Positions 1-9,330 of a stretch of 41,735 nucleotides of DNA are shown piece by piece. The notes under the pieces are model-generated. The model did no database searches and was not told the DNA's origin. It saw only the letters and a program-made list of their open reading frames with translations. The translations under genes and the position numbers were made by a program. The stretch lies in assembly GCF_902806265.1 (NCBI RefSeq), contig NZ_CADCVZ010000021.1:1-41735 (forward strand), in the 5' to 3' direction. Positions within the stretch are counted from its first letter, which is position 1, and each line of letters begins with the position of its first letter. The DNA comes from an uncultured Sphingomonas sp. GTDB lineage: Bacteria; Pseudomonadota; Alphaproteobacteria; Sphingomonadales; Sphingomonadaceae.

Positions 1-856
<856 letters not shown>

Positions 857-963
857 GATCGTTGTCTTCCTTGGCGATGTGGGAAACCGGCGGTGAACCA
901 GCTCCCCGCTATATAGGTGCTTGTTTTACCAGCGCCACCCGGAGGCGGCAGCCGGAGGAACCT

Positions 964-1434
964 TTACCAACGATAGTGCGAGAACGCGCGGTTGGCTTCG
1001 GCCATGCGGTGCGTGTCCTCGCGCTTCTTAACGGCATTGCCGCGATTCTGCGAGGCGTCCATCAGTTCGCCCGACAGGCGGCCCGACATGGTCTTCTCGG
1101 ACCGCGACCGCGCAGCCGAAATCAGCCAGCGAATGGCCAGTGCCTGGGCGCGCACGTCGCGGACCTCGACCGGCACCTGATAGGTCGCACCGCCGACGCG
1201 GCGGCTGCGGACCTCGATGCCCGGCTTCACATTGTTGAGGGCGTCGTGGAACACGCCCAGAGGATCGCGCTTCAGGCGCGTCTCGACATTCTCGAGCGCG
1301 CCATAGACGATCAGCTCGGCGACCGACTTCTTGCCGTCCAGCATAACCGAATTCATGAACTTGGACAGGGTGAGATCCCCGAACTTCGGATCGGGCAGGA
1401 TCTCGCGCTTCTCGGGACGACGACGACGGGACAT
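964..1434 (-). CDS. rpsG: 30S ribosomal protein S7
   Basis: Primary 16S rRNA-binding protein that nucleates the head of the small subunit. The 156 residues are the usual bacterial length. The N-terminus is basic ([12 protein letters not shown]) and the conserved core [12 protein letters not shown] and the C-terminal [13 protein letters not shown] end are present. It lies between rpsL (58 bp upstream) and fusA (107 bp downstream) on the same strand. In other bacteria S7 represses its own str mRNA, but no S7-binding leader was identified here. Confidence 0.98.
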   Translation of the reverse strand: MSRRRRPEKREILPDPKFGDLTLSKFMNSVMLDGKKSVAELIVYGALENVETRLKRDPLGVFHDALNNVKPGIEVRSRRVGGATYQVPVEVRDVRAQALAIRWLISAARSRSEKTMSGRLSGELMDASQNRGNAVKKREDTHRMAEANRAFSHYRW

Positions 1435-1492
1435 ATCAGCAATCCTTTATGACGATCGGCGCGCCAGCCGGAGCGGCGCAGCCTGAACCAGC

Positions 1493-1864
1493 TTACTTGG
1501 GCCGCTTGGCACCGTACTTGGAACGGCTCTGACGGCGGTCCTTGACGCCCTGGGTATCGAGCACGCCGCGCAGCACGTGGTAGCGCACACCTGGAAGGTC
1601 GCGCACACGGCCACCCCGAATCAGCACCACCGAGTGCTCCTGGAGGTTGTGGCCCTCGCCCGGGATGTAGCTGATCACCTCGCGCTGGTTGGTCAGGCGG
1701 ACCTTGGCCACCTTGCGCAACGCCGAGTTCGGCTTCTTGGGGGTCGTCGTATAGACCCGGGTGCAGACGCCGCGCTTTTGCGGGTTCTGCTCCATCGCAG
1801 GAACCTTCGACTTGGCCTTCTGCGGCTCGCGACCCTTGCGGATCAGCTGATTGATTGTTGGCAT
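1493..1864 (-). CDS. rpsL: 30S ribosomal protein S12 (Arg88 variant)
   Basis: Decoding-centre protein of the small subunit, 123 residues and full length. The hallmark [13 protein letters not shown] (39-51) is intact, with the usual Lys at 43. The second streptomycin-determining loop reads [13 protein letters not shown], so residue 88 is Arg where E. coli and most bacteria have Lys (codon CGC, checked on the nucleotide sequence). K88R is a classical streptomycin-resistance substitution. A good AAGAGG Shine-Dalgarno precedes the ATG. It is the first gene of the str operon. Confidence 0.98.
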   Translation of the reverse strand: MPTINQLIRKGREPQKAKSKVPAMEQNPQKRGVCTRVYTTTPKKPNSALRKVAKVRLTNQREVISYIPGEGHNLQEHSVVLIRGGRVRDLPGVRYHVLRGVLDTQGVKDRRQSRSKYGAKRPK

Positions 1865-1923
1865 GAAGCCTCTTCACCTTTTCTTGCCGGCAGCCCCGGC
1901 GGTTACTCTGCTCAACACCAAAG

Positions 1924-1965
1924 GCGTGAAACCCCGGCGGCTTCGGAGCCGCCCGGCCTTCACGC
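1924..1965 (-). promoter_or_regulatory. Long imperfect hairpin in the rpsL leader
   Basis: Between the cupin stop and the rpsL start, the minus strand can fold GCGTGAA...GGCGGCT against AGCCGCC...TTCACGC with a short loop. No T-run follows, so it is not a standard intrinsic terminator for the upstream cupin operon. It lies within the probable rpsL 5' untranslated region, where it could be a ribosomal-protein-binding or mRNA-stability element. The function is inferred only from position and pairing. Confidence 0.4.
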
Positions 1966-2027
1966 ATGTTGAGCAATATTCAGCTCTTGTCCGGCGAGTG
2001 TTGGCTCACCAACGCCCGACGAGCGGG

Positions 2028-2056
2028 CCCATACAGGGCGCCTCCATGCCGGTCAA
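2028..2056 (-). promoter_or_regulatory. Candidate promoter for the str operon
   Basis: On the minus strand TTGACC (2051-2056) is followed after exactly 17 bp by TATGGG (2028-2033). The -35 is good and the -10 weak. It would start transcription about 150 bp upstream of rpsL, placing the hairpin at 1924-1965 in the leader. No experimental support is available; the assignment rests on spacing and position only. Confidence 0.35.
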
Positions 2057-2071
2057 CGGGTGACAGCCAAG

Positions 2072-2476
2072 CTACTCGGTCGTTGTGCCGTCCCATTCGT
2101 CGTTGTCGTGGTCGCGTTCGGCCTGCTCCTTGTCCTTGTGGACGGTATGGTCCTTGTGCTCGGGCGGACCGTACAGCGTGTAGAACTGCAGCGGTTCGTC
2201 GCTGGTGTTCCTGACATTGTGACGGGCGCCGGCGGGCACGATCACGGCGAAGTCGTCCTCGACCTTGTTCTCCTGACCATCGATCAGCACCACGCCCTCA
2301 CCCTCCTCGAAGCGGAAGAACTGGTCGCGGTCCTCGTGCACTTCCTCGCCGATCTCCTCGCCTGGCGCGAGGCTCATCAGCACGAGCTGCAGGTGCTCGC
2401 CCGTATAGAGCACGCGGCGGAAGTCGTTGTTGGCGATCGTGGCTTCCTCGATGTCTGCACAATAACCGCGCTTCAC
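2072..2476 (-). CDS. Cupin-domain protein
   Basis: A 134-residue single-domain cupin. The motifs H-E-D-R-D-Q-F-F-R-F-E-E-G (about 47-59) and VPAGARHNVRN (about 81-91) match the two conserved cupin motifs. They supply the His/Glu metal ligands expected in sugar isomerase, dioxygenase or sensing cupins. The C-terminal 30 residues are very acidic and His-rich (EHKDHTVHKDKEQ) and probably disordered. It starts at a GTG that overlaps the stop of the upstream DUF3140 gene by 4 nt (GTGA), so translation is probably coupled. The substrate is unknown. Confidence 0.85.
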   Translation of the reverse strand: MKRGYCADIEEATIANNDFRRVLYTGEHLQLVLMSLAPGEEIGEEVHEDRDQFFRFEEGEGVVLIDGQENKVEDDFAVIVPAGARHNVRNTSDEPLQFYTLYGPPEHKDHTVHKDKEQAERDHDNDEWDGTTTE

Positions 2477-2838
2477 TTGGCCGATCCTTTCTTCACAGGG
2501 TCATGACCCCAGTTCATCAGGCTGTACCGCCAGCGGGAATGCTCGACGTCGCTGCCGGGTCCCTGCGCCATGTGACGGTGCACGTAGCCCACCACCTTGC
2601 GCATGTGCGCCAAGTCATCCTCGTCGAGGTCGGACTTCTTCCTGCCGAGCAGCTCGACGATGCGGCGACCGCTGGCATGGCCGACGCTCTCGCCGTCGCC
2701 GTGGCCGTCCTCGCCCTTCCAGCCGACAGCCTTGCTGTCCTCGGTATCCAGCCACTTGTTGAGCTCGGACGCGCTCATGTTCACGGCGTCGTGGAACTCG
2801 CGAACGGTCTCGTCGCGGTCAAGGGTCTCGGCGGCCAT
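2473..2838 (-). CDS. DUF3140 family protein
   Basis: A 121-residue protein that I recognise as DUF3140 from the pattern EFHDAVNMSASELNKWL, DGESVGHASGRRIVELL, KKSDL, HMRKVVGYVHRH and RWRYSLMNWGHDP. The family is small, cytoplasmic and of unknown function. Its Shine-Dalgarno GGAGG overlaps the TAG stop of the upstream DUF4142 gene, and its own stop overlaps the cupin start. It is therefore the middle cistron of a tightly coupled three-gene unit. No catalytic motif is evident. Confidence 0.85.
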   Translation of the reverse strand: MAAETLDRDETVREFHDAVNMSASELNKWLDTEDSKAVGWKGEDGHGDGESVGHASGRRIVELLGRKKSDLDEDDLAHMRKVVGYVHRHMAQGPGSDVEHSRWRYSLMNWGHDPVKKGSAK

Positions 2839-2847
2839 CCCGTCCTC

Positions 2848-3438
2848 CTACTGCTGCAGCTGGTTGAGTTCGTTGAGGTGCTTCTGCACTACGCCTGTGG
2901 CTCGCGCCGCATGTTCCTTGAGGGGCTGGGCCTCGCCGGTGGCGGCATAGGCGTTGAGTGCCGTCAGCGTCTGCTGATGGCTAGCTGTCTGATCGGCGAG
3001 GAACTGGCGGTCGAAGGCTTCGCCGCTGAGGCCCTTCAGCGCATCGATCCGGGCCTGGAGCTCGGGCGGCGGGACCACGGGGAGAGCAACGCCCGGGACC
3101 TTGGCGGCGGCGGCCTTGAGCTCGTTCGACGCCTTGGTGTGCTCGTCCACCAGCATGCCGCCGAAGCCCTTCACCGCGGCCGATGAGCCCTTCTGCTGGG
3201 CCAGCTTGCCGGTGGCGATCTCGAACAGGTCGCTGCCGGCGGCGGTTTCGGAGAACTGCTGAGCGTTCAGCTGCATGCCGGCTGGAGCGGCGGCCGCCCC
3301 GAGGTTGGCGACGCCAGGCTCGTCGGTCTGGTCGGTCGAGCCCGAGACGTTGTTCGAGACGGTGGTCCCCTCCTGCTTGCAGGCCGCGGCGCCGAGCGCC
3401 AGTGCCGCAATCGCGGCAAGCGACATCATTCGGGTCAT
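2848..3438 (-). CDS. DUF4142 putative lipoprotein
   Basis: A secreted, probably lipid-anchored helical protein of the DUF4142 (ferritin-like) family, 196 residues from the chosen ATG. That start is preferred over one 13 codons upstream because GGAGG sits 5 nt before it and it opens directly on a signal peptide, MTRMMSLAAIAALALGAAAC. The box before Cys is AAA-C, an imperfect lipobox. The mature part has DLFEIATGKLAQQ, AVKGFGGMLVDEHTKA and ASHQQTLTALNAYAATG, typical of the family. It is the first gene of the unit with DUF3140 and the cupin. Its biochemical role is unknown. Confidence 0.85.
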   Translation of the reverse strand: MTRMMSLAAIAALALGAAACKQEGTTVSNNVSGSTDQTDEPGVANLGAAAAPAGMQLNAQQFSETAAGSDLFEIATGKLAQQKGSSAAVKGFGGMLVDEHTKASNELKAAAAKVPGVALPVVPPPELQARIDALKGLSGEAFDRQFLADQTASHQQTLTALNAYAATGEAQPLKEHAARATGVVQKHLNELNQLQQ

Positions 3439-3481
3439 CAATCCTCCGTGGAACCGTTCAGCCGGTCTCGGAGGCACAACC

Positions 3482-4903
3482 CTAGCGCGGCGTTGCCGTT
3501 CCGCTGAGGATCCGTCCTGCCGTGCTCGGGGCGGGCTTCACCAGCTGGCCGCCCTTGATCACCACATTGACTTGCGCGAGCGTGCCCGGGTTCGTCAGCG
3601 GATCGCCCCCGACCGCCACCAGGTCGCCGAAGCGGCCGACGGCGATGGCGCCAACGTCACGCTCCCGACCGAGGGCCTGGGCGGCGTTGCGGGTGGCGGC
3701 CTGGATCGCCCCCAGCGGGGTCATGCCATAGTCCATCATCGTCTTGAACTGACCCGCCGCGGTCCCGTGCGGCATCACTCCGGCGTCGGAGCCGAACACC
3801 ATCTTCACCCCTGCGCGGTGCGCCCGGCGGAAGTTGTCGCGCTGGATCTGCGCGACTTCCCGGTCCTTGCGGAGGTTGTCGGGCAGCACGCCGTTCTTGG
3901 CGCCCTCCGCCTGGGTATATTCGGTGTTGTAGATGTCCATGGAGAACCAAACCGGCCTTTGGCGCCGGGCGGCGAGGCGGATGCCTTCCTCGTCGACCAG
4001 GCTAGCATGCTCGATGGTGTCGATGCCTGCGCGGATCGCGGCCTTGATGCCGTCGGCGCCATGGGCGTGGGCGGCGACGCGCAGGCCCCACTGGTGCGCT
4101 TCGTCGGCGATCGCGCGGAGCTCGGGCTCCGACAGCTGCTGCTGCCCGGGCTCGGTGTTGCGGGAGAAGACGCCGCCCGTGGCGCAGACCTTGATCACCT
4201 CCGCGCCATATTTCCGCTGGCGGCGGACCTGGTAGCGCAGCGCTTCAACGCCGTCGGCCACGCCTTCCTGCTCCGTCTCCAGGCTGGGGGGCAGGAAGGT
4301 GGAATCGCAATGCCCGCCAGTAGCGCCGATCGAAAAGCCGGCGGGAACGATCCGCGGTCCGACCACATAGCCGTTCTCGATCGCCTGCTTGAGTCCGACA
4401 TCGTTGCGGTTCTGCGCGCCGACGTTGCGGACGGTGGTGAAGCCGGCACGAAGCATGTCTTGCGCATTGCCGACCGCAGTCATGCCGAAGAAGCTGTCGG
4501 TGAACTCCAGGTCGCGGTAGCCGCCGATGTCGGCCGGGCTGTCCAAGTGCACGTGCATGTCGATGAACCCGGGCAAGAGCGTCTGGCCGGAGAGGTCGAT
4601 GTGCCGGACGTCGCTGCCCCAGCGGGCGGTGCGGGCGTCGGCCACGGCCGTGATGCGCCCATCGTCGCCGATGAACACCGCGGGGCGCTCCACCACCCGG
4701 CCGGTCAGCACGTCGACCATCCGGTCGGCGGTGACCACCACCTTCTCGGCGGCGGCCGGCGTCGCGAAGGCGAAGGCCGCGGCCGCGACGAGGATCATGC
4801 GGGCAAGTTGACTCGATTGACCAAGAACACGGTTTCCAGCCTGGCGGAAATCAGCCGTTCTGGAGAAATTGCCTACGGACCGTGTGACCTTCGTGACCTT
4901 CAT
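3482..4903 (-). CDS. Exported metal-dependent amidohydrolase (imidazolonepropionase/Xaa-Pro dipeptidase-like)
   Basis: Amidohydrolase-superfamily TIM-barrel hydrolase with a complete metal site: HVH at about residues 117-119, a Lys in EVIKVCATGG, His in RVAAHAHG, His in IEHAS, and Asp in FGSDAG. A signal-like stretch MILVAAAAFAFATPAAA precedes the catalytic domain, so it is probably periplasmic. The start is uncertain. The ATG at 4798 opens the hydrophobic stretch but lacks a basic n-region and a Shine-Dalgarno. The ATG at 4903, used here, gives a long basic n-region, though its first 35 codons are AT-richer than the rest. A further ATG lies at 4936. The substrate could be a dipeptide, a cyclic amide or a carbamate. 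Confidence 0.88.
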   Translation of the reverse strand: MKVTKVTRSVGNFSRTADFRQAGNRVLGQSSQLARMILVAAAAFAFATPAAAEKVVVTADRMVDVLTGRVVERPAVFIGDDGRITAVADARTARWGSDVRHIDLSGQTLLPGFIDMHVHLDSPADIGGYRDLEFTDSFFGMTAVGNAQDMLRAGFTTVRNVGAQNRNDVGLKQAIENGYVVGPRIVPAGFSIGATGGHCDSTFLPPSLETEQEGVADGVEALRYQVRRQRKYGAEVIKVCATGGVFSRNTEPGQQQLSEPELRAIADEAHQWGLRVAAHAHGADGIKAAIRAGIDTIEHASLVDEEGIRLAARRQRPVWFSMDIYNTEYTQAEGAKNGVLPDNLRKDREVAQIQRDNFRRAHRAGVKMVFGSDAGVMPHGTAAGQFKTMMDYGMTPLGAIQAATRNAAQALGRERDVGAIAVGRFGDLVAVGGDPLTNPGTLAQVNVVIKGGQLVKPAPSTAGRILSGTATPR

Positions 4904-4997
4904 TTGCTCGCCTGCTTCCTGACCTTCCCAAACCATGGCACAGCCGAGCGGCTGTAGGACAGGGTTTTCACCTGTTACGCCCCGCCGCCCCAGCGGA

Positions 4998-7460
4998 TCA
5001 GCGCAACGTGCCAGCCAGTGCGCCGAGCGTAGCGCGCAGCGCGGTCAGCCGCTTGCTCGCGGCCGGATCTGCCGCGGCCAGCGTCAGCCCGCCCGCGGCC
5101 GCCTGCAGCCGGGCCGCGAGCTGGCGGTCGGTACGGCGCGCCGCGATCGCCGGCGCGGCCTGCGCCAGCGCCGCCCGCAGCTCGGCCGTCCGTTCGGGGG
5201 CGAGGCTGCGGCTGCGCTCCAGCTGGTCGAGGTAGGCGAGCGCTACCACCGGATGGGCGGGCCAGCGCACCGGCTGCTGCTGCTGCGGGTTGAAGCGGTC
5301 GTCCGGGTGCTGCGCGAGCGCTGCGGCCGCGATCTCGTTGGCAGTCAGGTCGGTGCTGGGCTGCAGCGCCAGCACGTCCAGGCCGCGCGCGATCTCCGTC
5401 CCGTAGACCCGGCCACCGTACCAGTAGGCCGACCAGTAGCCGCCCAGCACCAGATGCTTGGGATCGACCGGACCGCGATCGAAATAGGCGATCTCCCGCG
5501 GGCTCGCGGAGTCGCTGAAGTCGATCACCGAGATCCCGCCCTGGTACCAGGCCTGGAGAAAGATGTCGCGGCCGGGCACGGGGACGATGGAGCCGTTGTG
5601 GGCGACGCAATTCTCCTGCTCCGTCTGGATCGCCGGCAGCTTGTAGTGGCTGCGGAACTTCAGCTTGCCGCCGTCGATGTCGTAGACCGCGTTGGCGCCC
5701 CAGTTCCGCGGGTCCTGCGCGCGGCAGCGCGGTCGGCTGCCGCCGCCCCACTCGTCGGTGAACAGCACCTTGGTGCCGTCGTTGTTGAAGGTCGCCGAGT
5801 GCCAGTAGGCGAAGGTCGGATCGACCACCGCGTCGATCCGGCGGGGCTTCCGCGGATCGGCGATGTCGAAGATGATGCCGTTGCCCGAGCAGGCGCCCGC
5901 CGCCAGCTTGGCGGAGGGAAACACGGTGATGTCGTGGCACTGGTCGGTGCGGCTGGTGGTCTGCGTGCCGTCGCCATGGTCGCCGCCGCGCCACAGGCCG
6001 GCGAGCGTGCCCGAGCGCTGGTCTGCGAAGACCGCCGGGCTGTCGACGATGCGCGAGCGCGAGGGGTCGGCGACCGGGATCTCGACCACATCGATGCGGA
6101 ACAGGGCGGTGCGGCGGTCGCCGGGCACGTCGCCGACACAGCCCTTGAGCTCCTCCTCCTTGCGGACCGACGAGGTGCCCGAGACGTAGACGATGATCTT
6201 GCCGTCGCGGCCGGGCCCGGACACCACCGAATGGGTGTGGGAGCCGCGGCAGGTCTGGACCTGGCCGACCTGCACCGGGCGGGTGGGATCGGCGATGTTG
6301 AAGATGCGCAGGCCGCGGAAGCGCTCGGCACTGACGTCCTCGGCGACGCCCTGGCGGCCGCAGTCGACCCGGCCGCGACGCTGTTCCACCGACATGATGA
6401 GGAGGTTGCCGACGATGCTCATGTCGCCCTGCCCGCCCGGGCAGATGACCGAGCTGAGCAGCTGCGGCGGCGCACTCTGCCCGACGCGGTAGAGATTGAA
6501 GCCGTGGTAGTTGCCGGCCGCCAGCAGGTCGCGGGAAAAAGCCATGTCGGTGTTGGCGAAGTCGAGGAAGGGCCCGCGGTCGCTGACCTCCGGCTCGTCG
6601 GGCTTGGCGGGCTGGCCCGCCTTACGTCCTTCTTCCTCCGCCTTGGCCGGCTTGGGCAGCGGCAGTCCGCCGGGGTTGCCGGGATCGAAGAAGCCGGTCG
6701 GCTTGGGCAGGCTGGCAACCAGGCTGATGTGCCGCGCGGCTTGGCCGGCATTGCGGAAGCCGGCCTGGAGGCCCGAGCGCGGGTCCTCGACCAGGCCGAC
6801 CAGCAGGCCGGTCATGCGCTTGATCTCCTCGCCCTGCTCGTTGATCACCTCGTCGACCCAGGCGTACAGCACGGGGTCGTGGGCCGAGCCGGGCTTGTCG
6901 AGCAGCTCCTTGGCCATCGTCACCGCACCCTCGTGGTGGGTGATCATGCGCTGGAGGAACTGACGGTCGAAGGCGGGTCCGCTCGCCGCACGGAGCGCCG
7001 CCAGCTGCTCGGGCGTGGCCATGCCCATGCGGGCGTGCTCGTTATGCCCGGAGCCATGCTGGGCATGACCGGCGCCGTGTTGCATCTGCGCCGCCGCCAG
7101 CGGCTGGTTCCGCTCGCGCAGCCAGGTGCGCATGAAGCGCATCTCGTCGGCCTGCGAGGCGTCGATCCGCCCGGCGACGTCGTTCACTTCCTTGCGCGCG
7201 GTGCGGCCCTTGACCAGCCCCGTCATCTCCACTGCCTGGGCGTGGTGCACGATCATGTCCTGCATGAAGCGGACGTCGTCGGGCGAGTAGCGGTTGTCCG
7301 CGATCCGCACGGCGTCCGCCGGGGACAGGGGGCGCGTAGGCTGACCGGGCGCGCCGGGCTGGAGGATCGGCGCCTGCTGCGCCGCCGTTCCGGCCGCGAG
7401 CAACAGCCCCGCGGTTCCAAGCAGCAGGTGGCGAACGGACGAACGGCGCGGAGCGGTCAT
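4998..7460 (-). CDS. Exported DUF305 plus LVIVD-repeat propeller protein with His/Met-rich linker
   Basis: An 820-residue secreted protein. After a signal sequence (MTAPRRSSVRHLLLGTAGLL...) come two DUF305-like helical units, each with a His-His pair in a Met-rich context (MIVHHAQAVEMT near 70-80 and MITHHEGAVTMA near 173-184). Between them lies a linker rich in His and Met (about 126-147), typical of copper binding. From about residue 300 onwards are LVIVD-type beta-propeller repeats such as LRIFNIADPTRPV, GIIFDIADPRKP and ISVIDFSDSASP. A helical Ala-rich tail follows. The ATG is preferred over a TTG 10 codons upstream. Copper or other metal handling at the cell surface is an inference. Confidence 0.8.
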   Translation of the reverse strand: MTAPRRSSVRHLLLGTAGLLLAAGTAAQQAPILQPGAPGQPTRPLSPADAVRIADNRYSPDDVRFMQDMIVHHAQAVEMTGLVKGRTARKEVNDVAGRIDASQADEMRFMRTWLRERNQPLAAAQMQHGAGHAQHGSGHNEHARMGMATPEQLAALRAASGPAFDRQFLQRMITHHEGAVTMAKELLDKPGSAHDPVLYAWVDEVINEQGEEIKRMTGLLVGLVEDPRSGLQAGFRNAGQAARHISLVASLPKPTGFFDPGNPGGLPLPKPAKAEEEGRKAGQPAKPDEPEVSDRGPFLDFANTDMAFSRDLLAAGNYHGFNLYRVGQSAPPQLLSSVICPGGQGDMSIVGNLLIMSVEQRRGRVDCGRQGVAEDVSAERFRGLRIFNIADPTRPVQVGQVQTCRGSHTHSVVSGPGRDGKIIVYVSGTSSVRKEEELKGCVGDVPGDRRTALFRIDVVEIPVADPSRSRIVDSPAVFADQRSGTLAGLWRGGDHGDGTQTTSRTDQCHDITVFPSAKLAAGACSGNGIIFDIADPRKPRRIDAVVDPTFAYWHSATFNNDGTKVLFTDEWGGGSRPRCRAQDPRNWGANAVYDIDGGKLKFRSHYKLPAIQTEQENCVAHNGSIVPVPGRDIFLQAWYQGGISVIDFSDSASPREIAYFDRGPVDPKHLVLGGYWSAYWYGGRVYGTEIARGLDVLALQPSTDLTANEIAAAALAQHPDDRFNPQQQQPVRWPAHPVVALAYLDQLERSRSLAPERTAELRAALAQAAPAIAARRTDRQLAARLQAAAGGLTLAAADPAASKRLTALRATLGALAGTLR

Positions 7461-7535
7461 GCAGGGTTCCCGGCAGGTTGGTTGCGCCAAGACCCTAGCA
7501 GCCCGGTTCCGCCCGGCAAGCGGTTCAGGCGCAAG

Positions 7536-8951
7536 CTAAATGTGCAGCACCCGGTCGTAGGCGGCGAGCACGCTTTCGTGCATCATCTCGGACAGGGTCG
7601 GGTGCGGGTAGATGGTGTTGACGAAATCGTCCTCGACCAGCTCCGCGGTCTTGCCGATGGTGTAGCCTTGGATCAGTTCGGTCACCTCCGCGCCGATCAT
7701 GTGCGCGCCCAGAAGCTCGCCGGTCTTGGCGTCGAACACCGTCTTGATGAAGCCCTCGGTCTCGCCGAGCGCGATGGCCTTGCCGTTGCCGATCGCCGGG
7801 AACTTACCGACGCGGACTTCGTAGCCGGCTTCCTTGGCCTTGGCCTCGGACAGGCCGACGGAAGCGACCTGGGGGTGGCAGTAGGTGCAGCCCGGGATGT
7901 TGCTGGCCTCGAATTTGTGCGGGTGAACCTGATTGTTGCCGAGTTCCTTGGCGATGCTTTCGGCAGCGACGATGCCCTCGTGGCTGGCCTTGTGCGCGAG
8001 CCAGGGGGCGCCGGTCACGTCGCCGATCGCCCACACGCCCGGCACGTTGGTGCGGCCGTACCCGTCGATGGTGATGCGGCCCTTCTCGACCACGACGCCC
8101 AATTCCTCGAGGCCGATACCCTCGATGTTGTGGACGATCCCGACCGCGACGATGCAATGGCTGAAGCGGCGATCGCTGACGGTGCCGTCCGCGGCCTTAA
8201 TCTTGGCCGCGACGCCCTGACCGTCGTCGGTCAGGCTCTCGACGCCGGCGCCGGTGAGGATGGTCATGCCCTGCTTTTCCAGGCTCTTCTGGAGCGCCGC
8301 GGAGATCTCCAGGTCCTCGGCCGGCACGATGCGGTCGAGCATCTCGACCACCGTCACCCTGGCGCCGAGATCGTTGTAGAAGTTGGCGAACTCGATCCCG
8401 ATCGCGCCCGAGCCGATGACCAGGAGGTCGGTCGGCATCTCCTCCGGGACCATGGCGTGGCGGTAGGTCCACAGGCGCCTGCCGTCGGATTGGGCGAAGG
8501 GCAGCTCGCGGGCGCGGGCGCCGGTGGCGATCATGATGTGCTTCGCCTGCAGGTCAGCGGTGCCGCCATCGTTGAGCGCAACCTGCAGCTTGCCGGGCGC
8601 GGTCAGCTTGCCGGTGCCCATGTGGACCACGATCTTGTTCTTCTTCATCAGGCCGCCGACGCCGCGATTGAGCTGCTTGGCGACGGCACGGCTGCGGGCG
8701 ACCACCTTGGCGAGATCGAAGCCGACCTGGCCCGCCGAGAGCCCGTAGCTCTCCGCATGCTTCATCTGGTGATAGACCTCGCCCGAGCGGAGCAGCGCCT
8801 TGGTCGGAATGCAGCCCCAGTTGAGGCAGATGCCGCCGAGGTTCTCGCGCTCCACGATCGCGGTCTTCAAGCCCAGCTGCGCGCAGCGGATCGCCGCGAC
8901 ATAGCCGCCGGGTCCCGAGCCGAGCACGATCACGTCATATTGGTCAGCCAT
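7536..8951 (-). CDS. lpdA: Dihydrolipoyl dehydrogenase (E3), probably for pyruvate dehydrogenase
   Basis: FAD-dependent E3 that reoxidises the dihydrolipoyl group of E2 and reduces NAD+. It is 471 residues. GSGPGG (11-16) is the FAD-binding loop, Cys42/Cys47 in CLNWGC form the redox disulfide, VIGSGAIG is the NAD loop, and His450/Glu455 in HPTLSE form the catalytic dyad. The start codon (MADQYDV) overlaps the thioesterase stop by 8 nt, with AGAGGA upstream. It lies in one unit with pdhC, hence the PDH assignment. A second, more distant E3 is encoded at 33097-34494. Confidence 0.95.
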   Translation of the reverse strand: MADQYDVIVLGSGPGGYVAAIRCAQLGLKTAIVERENLGGICLNWGCIPTKALLRSGEVYHQMKHAESYGLSAGQVGFDLAKVVARSRAVAKQLNRGVGGLMKKNKIVVHMGTGKLTAPGKLQVALNDGGTADLQAKHIMIATGARARELPFAQSDGRRLWTYRHAMVPEEMPTDLLVIGSGAIGIEFANFYNDLGARVTVVEMLDRIVPAEDLEISAALQKSLEKQGMTILTGAGVESLTDDGQGVAAKIKAADGTVSDRRFSHCIVAVGIVHNIEGIGLEELGVVVEKGRITIDGYGRTNVPGVWAIGDVTGAPWLAHKASHEGIVAAESIAKELGNNQVHPHKFEASNIPGCTYCHPQVASVGLSEAKAKEAGYEVRVGKFPAIGNGKAIALGETEGFIKTVFDAKTGELLGAHMIGAEVTELIQGYTIGKTAELVEDDFVNTIYPHPTLSEMMHESVLAAYDRVLHI

Positions 8952-9330
8952 TCGTTCCATCCTCTGCCGCGAGGGGCCGCGGCCTGTTGTTCTCGTCCAG
9001 CGCGACAAAGGTGAACTCGCCGCTTGCGACCAGCGCTTCCTTGTCGCCGTCCCGCTCCCGACCGAGCGCTTCGGCCCTGAGGCGGAGCGAGGTGCGGCCC
9101 TGGCGGAGCAAGTCGACATAAACCGACAGCTCGTCGCCGACCGCCATCGCGCCGGGAAAGCGCAGCTCGTCGGCCGCCACCAGGATCGCCTTGCCTTGGC
9201 TATGGCGCGAGGCGAAGGAGCCGCAGGCGAGGCCCATCTGCCCCATCACCCACCCACCGAACACGCCGCCGTACGGGTTGGTGTCGGCCGGCATGGCGGT
9301 GGTGCGGATGAGGGGCGTGCGGTTAGTCAA
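8944..9330 (-). CDS. Acyl-CoA thioesterase, YciA-like hotdog fold
   Basis: A 128-residue hotdog-fold thioester hydrolase. The N-terminal signature TTAMPADTNPYGGVFGGWVMGQM carries the catalytic Asp of the YciA/BFIT group, followed by VAADELRFPGAMAVGDELSVYV. The start is a TTG, with GAGAGG about 10 nt upstream; no alternative start fits the family N-terminus. It overlaps the previous gene by 8 nt and lpdA by 8 nt, so it is embedded in the pdhC-lpdA transcript. It may hydrolyse acetyl- or other short acyl-CoA, perhaps as a CoA-recycling valve. The substrate is not shown by the sequence. Confidence 0.88.
   Translation of the reverse strand: MTNRTPLIRTTAMPADTNPYGGVFGGWVMGQMGLACGSFASRHSQGKAILVAADELRFPGAMAVGDELSVYVDLLRQGRTSLRLRAEALGRERDGDKEALVASGEFTFVALDENNRPRPLAAEDGTNG

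Noticed and set aside
4935..9014. A 1359-codon open frame on the plus strand across the amidohydrolase, DUF305 and lpdA genes
   Set aside because: It is antisense to recognisable conserved proteins, and its translation (strings of Arg, Gly, Val, Asp) is typical of a shadow frame in GC-rich DNA.
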